Assembly: GCA_027487485.1 (NCBI GenBank)
Contig: JAIYDN010000091.1
Coordinates: 186,001-250,000, forward strand
Direction: 5' to 3'
Length of the DNA: 64,000 nucleotides
Source: Planctomycetaceae bacterium
GTDB lineage: Bacteria; Planctomycetota; Planctomycetia; Pirellulales; Pirellulaceae
Shown here: positions 1 to 9,742 of the stretch, in pieces
How positions within the stretch are numbered: the first letter of the stretch is position 1
Layout: the number at the start of each line of letters is the position of its first letter
The notes under the pieces: generated by a model
Database searches by the model: none
Seen by the model: only the letters and a program-made list of their open reading frames with translations
Told to the model about the DNA's origin: nothing
Program-made: the position numbers and the translations under genes

Positions 1-213
1 CATAGGGTCAGCCGTTCAAACGTGTGGAGCAAGTGTCACACATGCCCTACATCGTGTCAAGAGAAAATTCGCTCCAGGTGGCACAATCCAAAAATTTTAT
101 TGAATCTGTCGACTTAAGGTCGATTTGGTTCGTCATCGTAACCGATTCGACTGAAACAGACGTTCGTTCCCTGCATTGGTGCAGGGTGCGAAACGCAACA
201 ATAGGATGATCCA

Positions 214-1785
214 ATGCCAGCTATCCAATCCAAAACGTTTCTTGATAGGTCGCGTTTCACCAGGTGGTCCGCGATATGCCTTGGCATTTTTGCATGCACG
301 GCTCTATCCATGGGATCCCTGTTTGCAACGGAGCGTGAAATTGCTTGGACGGAGGATTACGACGGCGCGGTTCATCGAGCAGCGGCCTCCAATAGCATCT
401 TGCTTTTGCATTTTTACGGCGACTATTGCCCACCCTGCAAACTGCTCGACAAAAAAACGTTTAAAGATCCCGCTCTGGTATCCGCCATCAACTCCACCGT
501 TATCCCAGTGAAAATCAACGCGGATCGACGCCGTGACTTGGCCGAAAAGTACAATGTGAACCGCTGGCCCACCGATATCTACCTGTTCCCCAACGGGGAT
601 GAATTGTACCGGGGAGTAAGCGACCAAGATCCGGCGATCTACACCCAAAAGATCAAAAGGCTGGCGCTGCGACACAGGGACTGGACCCTCGAACGCGAAG
701 CAATTGCGAAAACAACTCAACGTCGTCAAGACAAAGAACTGGCAGCGAACACCCCGCAGATCCAGTCCGAAAAACCAGTCTACGCTGGCTCAGCCGGAGC
801 CCCGGTCAAGAGCCAAGCAGCTTCTTGGCAAAACCCTACTGGCCTCAACACTCCAGTCGCTCCTTATCCAGAACCAAGCCGTCCAGGCGTGCCAGAATGG
901 AGCCCACAAGCTCCTAATATCGCGGGAGTCTCGAACAACGGTTCTGCGAACAACGCAATGAAGGTACGTCCTGCTCCTATTGTGCATTCGCAAGCCCGTC
1001 CCTCTTCGGACTCGCTGGCCGCAGCGGAATTACCAGCAGGCCAACCTGGCACAAAACCACAACGAGTCATCGACAACCCCTTCATTGCCAAGCAGCCCAT
1101 GGTTGTTCCCGCACAACAAGCTCCTGCACTTCATGCCAGAACAGAACAGAAGGTCAGGCCAGATCAAGTCGCTCAAGAGCCTGTCGCCCCATCGATTGCT
1201 CCGGAAGCACCGGCGGCCATGGAGGCAAACCGATCCGTACCAGCTAGGCCAATCAGCGGTTCGCTCACACTTTCGAATATGTCGGAAATGCACATGCGTC
1301 GAGACAACGCTCCGCAAACACCACCCTCTCACGATGCATCAACCGCTCGAGCGACGGAGCCGACCCACGTTGTTGCTATTTCAATCGGCCTAGATGGTCA
1401 CTGCCCTGTCGAGCTGATCGAATCGTTATCCATGGGCACGAACCCTGCTTGGGTGAGCGGATCGCCTGCCTATGCCGTTCGTCATCGAGGTCGCATCTAC
1501 CACTGCTCGAGCGAACGAGCGAGGCAAAAGTTGCTTAGTGCACCAGATCGATTTACTCCGTGCTTGAGCTGCTTTGACTTGGTTTGCTTCTTCGAGACTG
1601 GGGATCTTGTGGACGGGAAATGCGAATTTGGATGCATTCAGCCAAACACGAATCGCGTCTTTCTTTTCGCGACCAAAGAAAATCTCGAAGCTTTCGATCG
1701 AGACAATCAACGATACGCCCAGCTGATCGATGATATGTCGCCAGAACGCGTCGCAGGCCGCACCGACGAAACTCGAATCCGATAA
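214..1785 (+). CDS. Secreted thioredoxin-like protein with C-terminal YHS-like region
   Basis: The 523-residue product has a hydrophobic N-terminal segment (about residues 17-38), consistent with export or membrane anchoring. A thioredoxin-like fold follows (about 45-150), with a CPPC redox motif at residues 72-75 after a typical strand (LLLHFYGDYCPPCK) and a cis-Pro region (NRWPTDIYLFPNG). This resembles DUF255/thioredoxin_7-type thiol oxidoreductases. A long Pro/Ala/Gln-rich linker (about 170-390) leads to a C-terminal segment (394-500) resembling a YHS metal-binding domain (YAVRHRGRIYHCSSERARQK) with several extra Cys. The ATG follows an AGGATG ribosome site at the right distance. It lies 7 bp upstream of the next gene, so the two are probably co-transcribed. 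The role is unknown; periplasmic thiol or metal handling is plausible. Confidence 0.75.
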   Translation: MPAIQSKTFLDRSRFTRWSAICLGIFACTALSMGSLFATEREIAWTEDYDGAVHRAAASNSILLLHFYGDYCPPCKLLDKKTFKDPALVSAINSTVIPVKINADRRRDLAEKYNVNRWPTDIYLFPNGDELYRGVSDQDPAIYTQKIKRLALRHRDWTLEREAIAKTTQRRQDKELAANTPQIQSEKPVYAGSAGAPVKSQAASWQNPTGLNTPVAPYPEPSRPGVPEWSPQAPNIAGVSNNGSANNAMKVRPAPIVHSQARPSSDSLAAAELPAGQPGTKPQRVIDNPFIAKQPMVVPAQQAPALHARTEQKVRPDQVAQEPVAPSIAPEAPAAMEANRSVPARPISGSLTLSNMSEMHMRRDNAPQTPPSHDASTARATEPTHVVAISIGLDGHCPVELIESLSMGTNPAWVSGSPAYAVRHRGRIYHCSSERARQKLLSAPDRFTPCLSCFDLVCFFETGDLVDGKCEFGCIQPNTNRVFLFATKENLEAFDRDNQRYAQLIDDMSPERVAGRTDETRIR

Positions 1786-1792
1786 CTGAACT

Positions 1793-3796
1793 ATGACCAG
1801 ATTCTTTGCACTCCCAAAAAATCGCAAATGGCTTAGTGGTTCTTGCAGGACCAAAACATCCGTTCGCACCCCGTTGATGGGCACTCCCTGGATTTCCATC
1901 AAGCCTATCCTTGTGGGGGTGATGCTGCTTGGCACGAACTCCGTCTTCGCTCAAGGGCCGCAAACACTGGACCAAGCTGAAGACTCCCGAGTCTATTGGC
2001 CCCGTACTGATTTTGTCATTCCCTACAACATAGAACAAACAGGCCAAACGCCTCGCGAGATTGTTCTCGAAACCTCGAACAACGGTGGTCGAACCTGGAC
2101 CGTTTACTCTCGTAGCGACGTTCGGACCAAGCAGTTTCAATTCTTGGCGAATGCCGATGGCGAGTATTTGTTTCGGTTGAAGACACTCGATTCACAAGAC
2201 CGGTCCTTTGACAATCCTGGCGAACCGTTAGTGGTCGTTGTCGATACGACCAAACCGGAAGCGAATCTTCTAATCGAAACGGATCCTAAAGGCGTTATGC
2301 TTGCAGAGTTCGCGATTGCGGACTTGGCTCTCGATGCATCGACGATCGAGTTAACCTATCAAACCGAGTCGATGAACGAGCCTGTAGCGATTGCCTTCGA
2401 TGTCCAACAAGACCAGGAAACTCTAGAGTGGCTGGGAACTGGATCCTGGGAACTGCCTGTTGGCGTTGCACAACTGTCGGTTCGACTTACAGCCAAAGAC
2501 CGCGCAGGCAATCAAGTTGAAGCCACCCGGTTGCCAAGACTTCTTCGATCTGCAAACGCGGCTACGGGACTTCAATTTGCCAGCGGCAAAAGCCGTGAGC
2601 CCCGCTTCGCAAACAACACAGGACGCTCGGAGACTTCCACCAAACCCATTGGCTCCGGAATCGCACTGCCCTCGCTAGACACATCACGGCAAGACATGCC
2701 CAAAATTGAGGTGCTTGGCGGACCTGGCAAGAGACAACCAGCCACTACGGACTCTCACTTTGCTACCGCTGTCGTTGAACGTCAGCAACAACTGATTGAA
2801 CAATTAGTTCAGCAGAACCAATACACCCAAGAACAAATCTTGAAGTCCGGAATCCTCAACGCGAATTCCGCGAACAAAAACATAACCGAGTCCGGCTCGC
2901 CTTCGGGACGCTCATCGACAGCGGCGCCTGCTACCGTGAACTCAAAAACGAAACCGATGTCGGACGAGGAGTTCCAGCAAGCACTCGACCGCAGGCAATT
3001 AAGTCTTACATCCAGTCGCACCGACCAGTCCAACCAATCCCTTTTGATCGGGGATCAAGACCCAAATTATCTGCCGATGGGACCTGCGGCACTGCCTGGA
3101 GGTCCAACCCCCGCGCGTGAAGATAAATCCGTCGAGCGAATACCGGGGCAAACTTCCTTCCGCAATAACATCAAGCCTTTGTTCAGCAGAGCGAAAGCAT
3201 TTAGCCTGGAATACACCGTCGAGAACGATCCTGATTCTCCAGTTGCGGCTGTCGAGTTATGGGGAACCACGGATGAAGGACTTACCTGGCAAGTCTGGGG
3301 TGAAGACCCCGATCGAACCAGCCCTTTCGATATCCAAGTAGAAACGGAAGGTTTGTTTGGATTCCGAATGATCATTGTTGGTGCCAACGGACTGGCCTCC
3401 AATCGACCTCGCAATGGCGACAACGCAGATGCATGGATCCACGTGGACACGGAAATGCCTCGCGCAAGAATCACTAGCGCACTCTACGGCAAGGGCAAAG
3501 AATCGGGCTCGCTGGTAATCGAATACCGAGCCGCGGACGAATACTTGCCAGAACGGCCAGTCGTCCTGTCCTATTCCGAAACACCAGAAGGGCCATGGAA
3601 TGTGATTGCTTCGGGCGTTCGAAATCAAGGTCGCTACGTTTGGCCCGCCGACCCAAGTCTGCCACCAACTATCTATCTAAAACTTGAAGCTTACGATCTA
3701 GCCGGCAACGTAGCAGTTCATCGCCTAGAATCACCAATCGAAGTTCAGGGGTTGGCCCCTCGAGGTTCGATTCTAGGCTTGAGACCGATACCGTAA
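1793..3796 (+). CDS. Secreted protein with repeated Ig-like domains
   Basis: The 667-residue protein has a hydrophobic signal-like segment (about residues 36-54, ending SVFAQG). Two regions resemble each other: an N-terminal one (about 60-125, with VLETSNNGGRTWTVYSR) and a C-terminal one (about 460-540, with ELWGTTDEGLTWQVWGEDP). Both have the look of beta-sandwich repeats of the kind often found in planctomycete secreted proteins. A further beta-rich repeat follows (about 555-645). A Gln-rich stretch near 325-350 (VVERQQQLIEQLVQQNQ) is probably coiled coil. The gene follows the thioredoxin-like gene with 7 bp between stop and start. No enzyme motif was seen; a cell-surface or adhesion role is a guess. 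Confidence 0.65.
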   Translation: MTRFFALPKNRKWLSGSCRTKTSVRTPLMGTPWISIKPILVGVMLLGTNSVFAQGPQTLDQAEDSRVYWPRTDFVIPYNIEQTGQTPREIVLETSNNGGRTWTVYSRSDVRTKQFQFLANADGEYLFRLKTLDSQDRSFDNPGEPLVVVVDTTKPEANLLIETDPKGVMLAEFAIADLALDASTIELTYQTESMNEPVAIAFDVQQDQETLEWLGTGSWELPVGVAQLSVRLTAKDRAGNQVEATRLPRLLRSANAATGLQFASGKSREPRFANNTGRSETSTKPIGSGIALPSLDTSRQDMPKIEVLGGPGKRQPATTDSHFATAVVERQQQLIEQLVQQNQYTQEQILKSGILNANSANKNITESGSPSGRSSTAAPATVNSKTKPMSDEEFQQALDRRQLSLTSSRTDQSNQSLLIGDQDPNYLPMGPAALPGGPTPAREDKSVERIPGQTSFRNNIKPLFSRAKAFSLEYTVENDPDSPVAAVELWGTTDEGLTWQVWGEDPDRTSPFDIQVETEGLFGFRMIIVGANGLASNRPRNGDNADAWIHVDTEMPRARITSALYGKGKESGSLVIEYRAADEYLPERPVVLSYSETPEGPWNVIASGVRNQGRYVWPADPSLPPTIYLKLEAYDLAGNVAVHRLESPIEVQGLAPRGSILGLRPIP

Positions 3797-3822
3797 CGAA
3801 AGCTTTGTTACCTTCGTTACGG
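3791..3822. terminator. Bidirectional hairpin between convergent genes
   Basis: A perfect 10-bp inverted repeat (CCGTAACGAA and TTCGTTACGG) with a 12-bp loop overlaps the stop of the secreted protein gene and lies upstream of the ppdK stop on the other strand. It is followed by a short T-rich stretch. Its position between two converging genes fits a shared terminator. Confidence 0.55.
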
Positions 3823-3860
3823 TTTGTTGCCTGACCTGAATCGACTTGACCTTGGGCAGT

Positions 3861-6662
3861 TTACTTGACCGAAGTCTTGGACTTGGTCGCACCAGTCTTG
3901 CTCTTCGTGTCCTTGATCACCTTTGCAGCCACTGGCTTAGCAGGGTGACGAATCGCAGCTTGAGCGGCTGCAAGTCGAGCGATTGGCACTCGGAATGGAC
4001 TGCAGCTGACGTAGTTCAAACCGATGATGTGACAGAACTCGACCGACGATGGATCGCCACCATGCTCACCGCAAATGCCGATCTTCAAATCTGGCTTGGT
4101 GGATCGACCTTTGTCCACACCGATCTTCATCAACTGACCAACACCTGTTCGGTCGATCGACGCAAATGGGTTAGCCTTGATGATCTCCAGGTTTTGGTAA
4201 GCTGGCAAGAACGATCCGGAGTCATCGCGGCTCATTCCCATGCAGGTCTGAGTCAAGTCGTTGGTTCCGAACGAGAAGAACTCGGCCGATTCCGCGATTT
4301 CATCCGCAGTCAAAGCACCGCGTGGAACTTCGATCATGGTACCAACCGTGTAAGCAAACTTCTTGCCGGTTGCCTTCATCACTTCAGCCGCAACGCGATG
4401 CACGATTTCCACTTGCAAATCGAGCTCTTTCTTGAAGCCAACCAACGGAACCATCACTTCTGGCTTCACTTTGATGCCTTCTTTCAAGACGGTCGCAGCC
4501 GCTTGGAAGATCGCTCGAGCTTGCATCTCGGTGATTTCTGGACGCAAGATACCTAGCCGGCAACCGCGGAAGCCGAGCATTGGGTTGAACTCGTGCAGTT
4601 CGCTAACCATCTTGGCAACTTCGGCAACCGTGGTCTTGAGCTGCTTCGCGACTTCTTCTTGACCCTTCTTGTTGTCATGCTGAGGCAAGAATTCATGCAA
4701 TGGTGGATCCAGCAAACGAATGCAAGCTGGCAATCCGTCCAACGCACGGAAGATACCTTCGAAGTCCTTTTGCTGATATGGCAGCAAGGTTGCAAGAGCC
4801 TTCTTTCGGTCGTCTTCTGCCTTAGCCAAAATCATTTGACGGACCGCAATGATTCGATCCCCTTCAAAGAACATGTGCTCTGTACGGCAAAGTCCAATTC
4901 CTTCCGCACCAAACGCAATTGCGTTGACAACCTGATCAGGTTGATCCGCGTTGGTTCGGAGTCCAAGGGTACGATATTTGTCCGCAAGCTTCATCAGGAA
5001 GTCGTAGTATTGGAATACCTTGCTGTCCTTGGGCTTCATGGTCTTGTTGACCAAGACTTGCTTCAGTTCACTATCGGCGGTAGCGATCGCACCATGGAAT
5101 ACTTCGCCGGTCGTACCGTTGATGCTGATGTGATCTCCTTCTTTCAGAGTCACTCCCTTGCACTTCAGCGTACCCTTGTGGTAATCGATTTCGATGTCGC
5201 CAGCTCCAGCGACGCAAACCTTGCCCATTTGACGAGCGACCAACGCAGCGTGGCTGGAAACACCACCGCGAGCGGTAAGAATTCCGTCCGATGCAATCAT
5301 GCCTCGAAGATCTTCTGGACTGGTTTCGATCCGTGCAAGTACGACGCTCTTGCCCTTGGCTGCCAGTTCTTCTGCTTTACCGGCAGTGAAAACAACGGAG
5401 CCTGAAGCGGCACCTGGACCCGCTGGCAAGCCAACCGCCATCAAGCGACCTTCTTTACGAGCCTTTTCATAGGCAACCACATCGAAAATTGGCTGAAGGA
5501 GTTGATTCAACGCTTCTGGATCGCCCGACTTGATGGCGTGTTCCGGAGTCATCAACTTTTCCTTGACCATGTCGTGAGCAATCTTGACGTAGGCCAAAGC
5601 AGTTCGCTTACCATTTCGAGTTTGAAGCATGAACAGCTTCTTCTTCTCGATGGTGAACTCGAAGTCTTGAACGTCGCCGAAGTTCTTTTCAAGCGTCTTA
5701 CGAATTTCGTTCAGCTCTTTGTGAGCAGCCGAAATGATCTTGTCCTTTGCCATCTCAGCGATCGTCAAAGGTGTGCGAACGCCAGCAACGACGTCTTCAC
5801 CTTGTGCATTCACAAGATACTCACCGTAGAAAACGTTTTCGCCGTTGGCTGGATCGCGGGTGAACGCAACACCGGTTGCACAGTCATCACCCATGTTGCC
5901 GAACACCATGGCCTGAACATTCACTGCGGTTCCCCATTCGTCAGGGATACGATACTTTTGGCGATACAAGATCGCTCGTTCGTTCATCCAGGAGCTAAAC
6001 ACGGCGAACACAGCACCTTCCAATTGCTTGATTGGATCGGTTGGGAAAGCCTTGCCCGTAAAGTCCTTGATCAACTTCTTGAATCGCTTGACCAGTTCTT
6101 GCAAGTGTTCCGCCGAAAGTTCCGTGTCGTCTTTGACCTTGGCTTCTTTCTTGAGCTGATCCATGACTTCTTCGAACGGCTCGTGATCGTTTTCGTGCTT
6201 CTTTTGCACACCCATCACAACGTCACCGTACATCTGCAAGAAGCGACGATACGAATCCCAAGCAAACCGAGGATTGTTGGTCGCTGCAGCAAGACCTTCA
6301 CAGGTCGCATCATTCAGACCAAGATTCAGAATCGTATCCATCATGCCTGGCATCGAATCGCGAGCACCGGATCGTACAGAAACCAGCAATGGGTTTTTGA
6401 CGTCTCCGAACTTCTTGCCCGTTTCCTTTTCAAGCCACTTTACGGCCTTTTCCATCTCGCCGGCTAGCTCAGCAGGTGCCTTTCGGCCATTCTTGTAATA
6501 AGAAACGCAAACTTCCGTTGTGATCGTGAATCCAGATGGAACTGGAAGGCCGATTTTGGTCATTTGTGCGAGGTTGGCACCTTTACCGCCCAGCAGAGCC
6601 TTCATGTCTCCGTTACCGTCGGTTTTCGATTTGCCAAAGAAATAAATCAACTTGTTTGCCAT
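3861..6662 (-). CDS. ppdK: Pyruvate, phosphate dikinase
   Basis: This enzyme interconverts pyruvate, ATP and phosphate with phosphoenolpyruvate, AMP and pyrophosphate. The product is 933 residues from the ATG at 6662; a TTG four codons upstream is possible but less likely. Visible are the N-terminal ATP-grasp region ([26 protein letters not shown]), the swivelling phosphohistidine domain ([15 protein letters not shown], catalytic His near residue 471), and the C-terminal TIM-barrel PEP/pyruvate domain with [16 protein letters not shown] and the catalytic Cys (ICGEHGG, near residue 864). The length is slightly above the family norm because of a Lys/Thr-rich C-terminal tail of about 25 residues. 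It is monocistronic and divergent from the next gene. Confidence 0.97.
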   Translation of the reverse strand: MANKLIYFFGKSKTDGNGDMKALLGGKGANLAQMTKIGLPVPSGFTITTEVCVSYYKNGRKAPAELAGEMEKAVKWLEKETGKKFGDVKNPLLVSVRSGARDSMPGMMDTILNLGLNDATCEGLAAATNNPRFAWDSYRRFLQMYGDVVMGVQKKHENDHEPFEEVMDQLKKEAKVKDDTELSAEHLQELVKRFKKLIKDFTGKAFPTDPIKQLEGAVFAVFSSWMNERAILYRQKYRIPDEWGTAVNVQAMVFGNMGDDCATGVAFTRDPANGENVFYGEYLVNAQGEDVVAGVRTPLTIAEMAKDKIISAAHKELNEIRKTLEKNFGDVQDFEFTIEKKKLFMLQTRNGKRTALAYVKIAHDMVKEKLMTPEHAIKSGDPEALNQLLQPIFDVVAYEKARKEGRLMAVGLPAGPGAASGSVVFTAGKAEELAAKGKSVVLARIETSPEDLRGMIASDGILTARGGVSSHAALVARQMGKVCVAGAGDIEIDYHKGTLKCKGVTLKEGDHISINGTTGEVFHGAIATADSELKQVLVNKTMKPKDSKVFQYYDFLMKLADKYRTLGLRTNADQPDQVVNAIAFGAEGIGLCRTEHMFFEGDRIIAVRQMILAKAEDDRKKALATLLPYQQKDFEGIFRALDGLPACIRLLDPPLHEFLPQHDNKKGQEEVAKQLKTTVAEVAKMVSELHEFNPMLGFRGCRLGILRPEITEMQARAIFQAAATVLKEGIKVKPEVMVPLVGFKKELDLQVEIVHRVAAEVMKATGKKFAYTVGTMIEVPRGALTADEIAESAEFFSFGTNDLTQTCMGMSRDDSGSFLPAYQNLEIIKANPFASIDRTGVGQLMKIGVDKGRSTKPDLKIGICGEHGGDPSSVEFCHIIGLNYVSCSPFRVPIARLAAAQAAIRHPAKPVAAKVIKDTKSKTGATKSKTSVK

Positions 6663-6827
6663 GGCCGAATGCAATGCTCCCGTGTTTCTGCAAAAATCTA
6701 AGGGTCCGACGACGTCGGGTGTCTAGGTGACTTGTCCCAATTTAATGGGCGAAAAGTGTACTTTCGTACCTACAAACCGTCAATTGGCATTACCCTCGCA
6801 TGCACCCTCCAAAGTAAGCACGAATTC

Positions 6828-8768
6828 ATGGAATCTACTTCAATACTGGCATTGCTAACCCGATTGACCAACGAACACACCAAAACATGCTTCGAGCTCG
6901 ATCGCGAAAATCTACTACGCTTGATCGAAGCCAACGCCGAACTCTATTTGCTGGAAACCAACGCGAACCAGAGCAAGCCATCCCCTGAAACAGCCGCATG
7001 GTGCATGCTGCTTAAGTGCTCCGAACAAGAAACCGCCGGGCAATCGTGGCATCTGCAGTGCTACCATTACTCCGTCCCGAATCCTTCCGAATCCGCGGAA
7101 AACTCACAGAAGAACAGCCTCAACTGGGACAACGAGGCGGACCTGACACAAGACCTGCGCACCCACGTTGCGAACGCCCTGGCGACAGAATCCATCGATC
7201 AGGATTTGAGCGAGCTCGTCCGCCGAAGTCTTTTTGTTTTCCAGCGAACGCGAAAAAATACTCATGAAGTTGCAGTCGCTTGCCTCATGGAGGGATTCGA
7301 CTTGGTCGCTTCATTGCTCGCTAAAGCCGGCCCACCACCCGAAGTCGTCATCCAGGACTGGCAAGACCAACTGAGTGCATTTTCATTCAGCTCGAAAAAC
7401 AAGCTGGCGCCAACGGCATGCACGTTTGTCGATGCGGACGGAGTTTTGATACCGCTTTTTTACGCGATGCAGATTTGGGCCGAAAAGCACTCGATGGTTC
7501 CATCCGTTTGGAGCCCTACGGAAGATACATCGTCCCACCTTATCGCATGGCCCTGGGCTGCCCGAATTTCCCCTACTGCAACGCCATTGATTTCCATCGA
7601 CAGCTTCCAGCGTAAACCGTCCAAGCCTTCGCGGCCTCCTCGCGTTGCATTGCTTGCATTGAGCGTTATCGCCGTTTTGGGTATCGGAACGATGGTCGCT
7701 ATTTTTGGCTCATCAAGGGCCAAGCCGCCGCAACCGCGGGAACTCGCAGCATCCTTAGGGCAAGCGAGTAACGTTCAATCTCAAAAGCGCCCCTCAGAGA
7801 ATCGCCCCCCAGAGCCATCCACCCAAACCGAGCTGGCGACCACCCCTGCTACGGAATCACCCGAACTGACAACCATCGAAGGGATCGATGCGATCACCTC
7901 CCTAAGTCAAGAGCTGCCCAGCTCCGAAGCCGCTGATTCGTTACTTGCCCAATTGCAACCCAACCGAAGTAGTGACTTCTCGCTCGCAACGCTCGATTCG
8001 AAAGCGGTGATCTCAGACGCGCTCGGGCTATCGAGCAAGAAGTCGGTCGAAACCCCAGGATCGATAGCTGGTGACGCCCCGCTTGCCGATTCCCCAACGG
8101 ACTCTTTGCCTCTACTTTCCGACGGCACGCAAAGCTCCGCTGAAGAACCTGTGGAAGTAACACCAGCGGAAAAGGATGTGTCCACCTCTTTGGATGGCAC
8201 TCTTTCTATAGATCAAACCTTTGTGGTCGATACGTCTCGCAAGAAAATGGCAACCGTGGTTGGAAAGTCCGTGTTGCCGAAACAATGCCGAGCGGAAATC
8301 GAAATCAAACTTGCAAAAGACTTTGTCGTCGAACCAAGCCAAAGCGTCACGATCGAAGGGGAAGGGGAAGCGACTTGGCGAATAGCCTTAGAGGACGAGG
8401 AGCCAGAGCTGGTACTGGTGATTTCATCGAAGCCCGGCGGCAAGTGGCAAACCGCATTCACATTGGGTTTGCGAATGGACGCTCAGTCCCCACCGATGCT
8501 ATTTGCACCGCGAGATGCGCAAACGGTTGGTAATAGACTGGTGCAATTCATCCAATGGATTGATACCACGATCGTGCAACTGGAGGCCGCGAAGGCTGCC
8601 TCGCGAGGCCGTTCGCCTATCGATTACTACGGCGAGATCAAGAAGCTCAACAAGGAGCGGCGAGTTGCAGAAAAAGCCATCGAACAATGGAAAGTCATTG
8701 AGCGACTAAGTCATTTGTTTTTTGACGATAACCAGGTCGCCATAAAGCTGCATGCTGTCTTGAAGTGA
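6828..8768 (+). CDS. Conserved-looking membrane protein of unknown function
   Basis: I do not recognise a family. From the ATG at 6828 the product is 646 residues; an in-frame TTG at 6732 is the other choice, but no good ribosome site supports it. The N-terminal 265 residues look globular. One clear membrane segment (about 270-293, VALLALSVIAVLGIGTMVAI) follows a Pro/Lys-rich stretch. After it comes a Ser/Glu/Pro-rich linker (about 300-480) and a C-terminal domain (about 480-640) with a charged, probably helical end. The layout resembles cytoplasmic domain, single TM and external domain. It is divergent from ppdK and convergent with the DUF3127 gene. Confidence 0.55.
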   Translation: MESTSILALLTRLTNEHTKTCFELDRENLLRLIEANAELYLLETNANQSKPSPETAAWCMLLKCSEQETAGQSWHLQCYHYSVPNPSESAENSQKNSLNWDNEADLTQDLRTHVANALATESIDQDLSELVRRSLFVFQRTRKNTHEVAVACLMEGFDLVASLLAKAGPPPEVVIQDWQDQLSAFSFSSKNKLAPTACTFVDADGVLIPLFYAMQIWAEKHSMVPSVWSPTEDTSSHLIAWPWAARISPTATPLISIDSFQRKPSKPSRPPRVALLALSVIAVLGIGTMVAIFGSSRAKPPQPRELAASLGQASNVQSQKRPSENRPPEPSTQTELATTPATESPELTTIEGIDAITSLSQELPSSEAADSLLAQLQPNRSSDFSLATLDSKAVISDALGLSSKKSVETPGSIAGDAPLADSPTDSLPLLSDGTQSSAEEPVEVTPAEKDVSTSLDGTLSIDQTFVVDTSRKKMATVVGKSVLPKQCRAEIEIKLAKDFVVEPSQSVTIEGEGEATWRIALEDEEPELVLVISSKPGGKWQTAFTLGLRMDAQSPPMLFAPRDAQTVGNRLVQFIQWIDTTIVQLEAAKAASRGRSPIDYYGEIKKLNKERRVAEKAIEQWKVIERLSHLFFDDNQVAIKLHAVLK

Positions 8769-8801
8769 TGACCCCATGGCATGCCGGTAATCAGAGGCGA
8801 A

Positions 8802-8824
8802 AGCCGCGGCAAGTGCCTGCGGCT
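8802..8824. terminator. Weak hairpin between convergent genes
   Basis: AGCCGC and GCGGCT pair around an 11-bp loop, extended by a few imperfect pairs, just after the stop at 8768 and before the convergent stop at 8870. There is no T-run. A short tandem duplication (AGAACGGTGCATC twice, around 8856-8888) lies next to it and runs into the 3' end of the DUF3127 gene. Confidence 0.3.
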
Positions 8825-8869
8825 TCCATGAAACCCAGTGAGCAATCCCGATCAGAACGGTGCATCGGC

Positions 8870-9247
8870 TCAGAACGGTGCATCAGCTCCGTCGTCTGCC
8901 GCGGCCTGGGAAAACGCATCGTTGAGATCATCTTCGCCCATACCACCATTGCCTTCACCGACTCGAGTGAATCCCATCGCTTCAGCACTCAAGAAATATT
9001 TGACTTCGCTGTTGGGGTCTTTCTGCCATTTGCGTCCACTGAGCCGATACGTAACGTCCACCTCGTCGCCTAGCTTCATACCATCGACGGCATCGCACGC
9101 ATCGTTGGTAAACTCGACAGGGATATAATTGGCGAACCGACCATTTTGTTGCTCAAGAACGACGAGCCGCTTGCGAAAGCCCTTTTGCCCAAAGGACTTG
9201 GTTTCTTCAATGACATGTACCGTGCCGCGAATCTTTGAGTTAGACAT
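8870..9247 (-). CDS. DUF3127 domain protein (SSB-like fold)
   Basis: The 125-residue protein starts MSNSKIRGTVHVIEETKSFG and continues with KGFRKRLVVLEQ and NYIPVEFTNDAC, the pattern of DUF3127. That family is predicted to have an OB fold resembling single-stranded DNA-binding proteins. The C-terminal tail is Gly/Asp/Ala-rich and acidic (EDDLNDAFSQAAADDGADAPF is too long to be one motif, but the DAPF end is like the acidic tail of SSB proteins). The ATG at 9247 was chosen because the family's conserved start follows it; the longer frame adds a non-conserved hydrophobic stretch. A role in nucleic-acid binding is inferred from the family. Confidence 0.75.
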   Translation of the reverse strand: MSNSKIRGTVHVIEETKSFGQKGFRKRLVVLEQQNGRFANYIPVEFTNDACDAVDGMKLGDEVDVTYRLSGRKWQKDPNSEVKYFLSAEAMGFTRVGEGNGGMGEDDLNDAFSQAAADDGADAPF

Positions 9248-9742
9248 AATGAAGCGAAAAGTTGAAGTGATGAAATAGCAGAGTCGGGCTAAGCCGAGAA
9301 CCATGTTGAACCCCCGATTGTATCGAACTCCAGTTCCGTCGGGCAGCCAATCCTGTAGAAATTTCTAACCTGATTACGCCTGCTGAAATTCGCGAGAAAA
9401 CCAACTCCAACCGGTGCCACCCACGTTTCGAACCGGTTTTGTCCGCAAAGCGGCGGCTTGATGTTGCGATCGGGCATAAGCCCCTAGCCCACAGGACGAT
9501 CGATCGCGTTGAGCCCTAGCGAGATGAAGCGAAGCCACCCGCCCGCAAAAGCTCAGCAGTTCTTGTCCCATGCAACTGCACAAAAGAAATCTGCGTAAGC
9601 AATCGCTCACCATCAAGCGCTTAACGAAACAAAGAAGTCGCCCCAACCAGACGCTATCGACAAGGCAGTGCAATTAGAGACCGTCTTGGTTGACCCTATC
9701 TCGGTGCTGATCAGAATCCTGCCTAAGCATGAACTTATTCGT
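9248..9742. other. Intergenic stretch without a gene
   Basis: About 495 bp lie between the DUF3127 start and the end of the transposase gene. I see no convincing ORF. A segment around 9500-9640 (TTGAGCCCTAGCGAG, then GCTTAACGAAACAAAGAAGTC) weakly resembles the REP hairpin on the other side of the transposase gene and may be a decayed copy. Confidence 0.35.

Noticed and set aside
4593-6467. Long open frames on the plus strand (270 and 321 codons) across ppdK
   Set aside because: They are antisense shadows of the strongly conserved ppdK and show no protein-family features.
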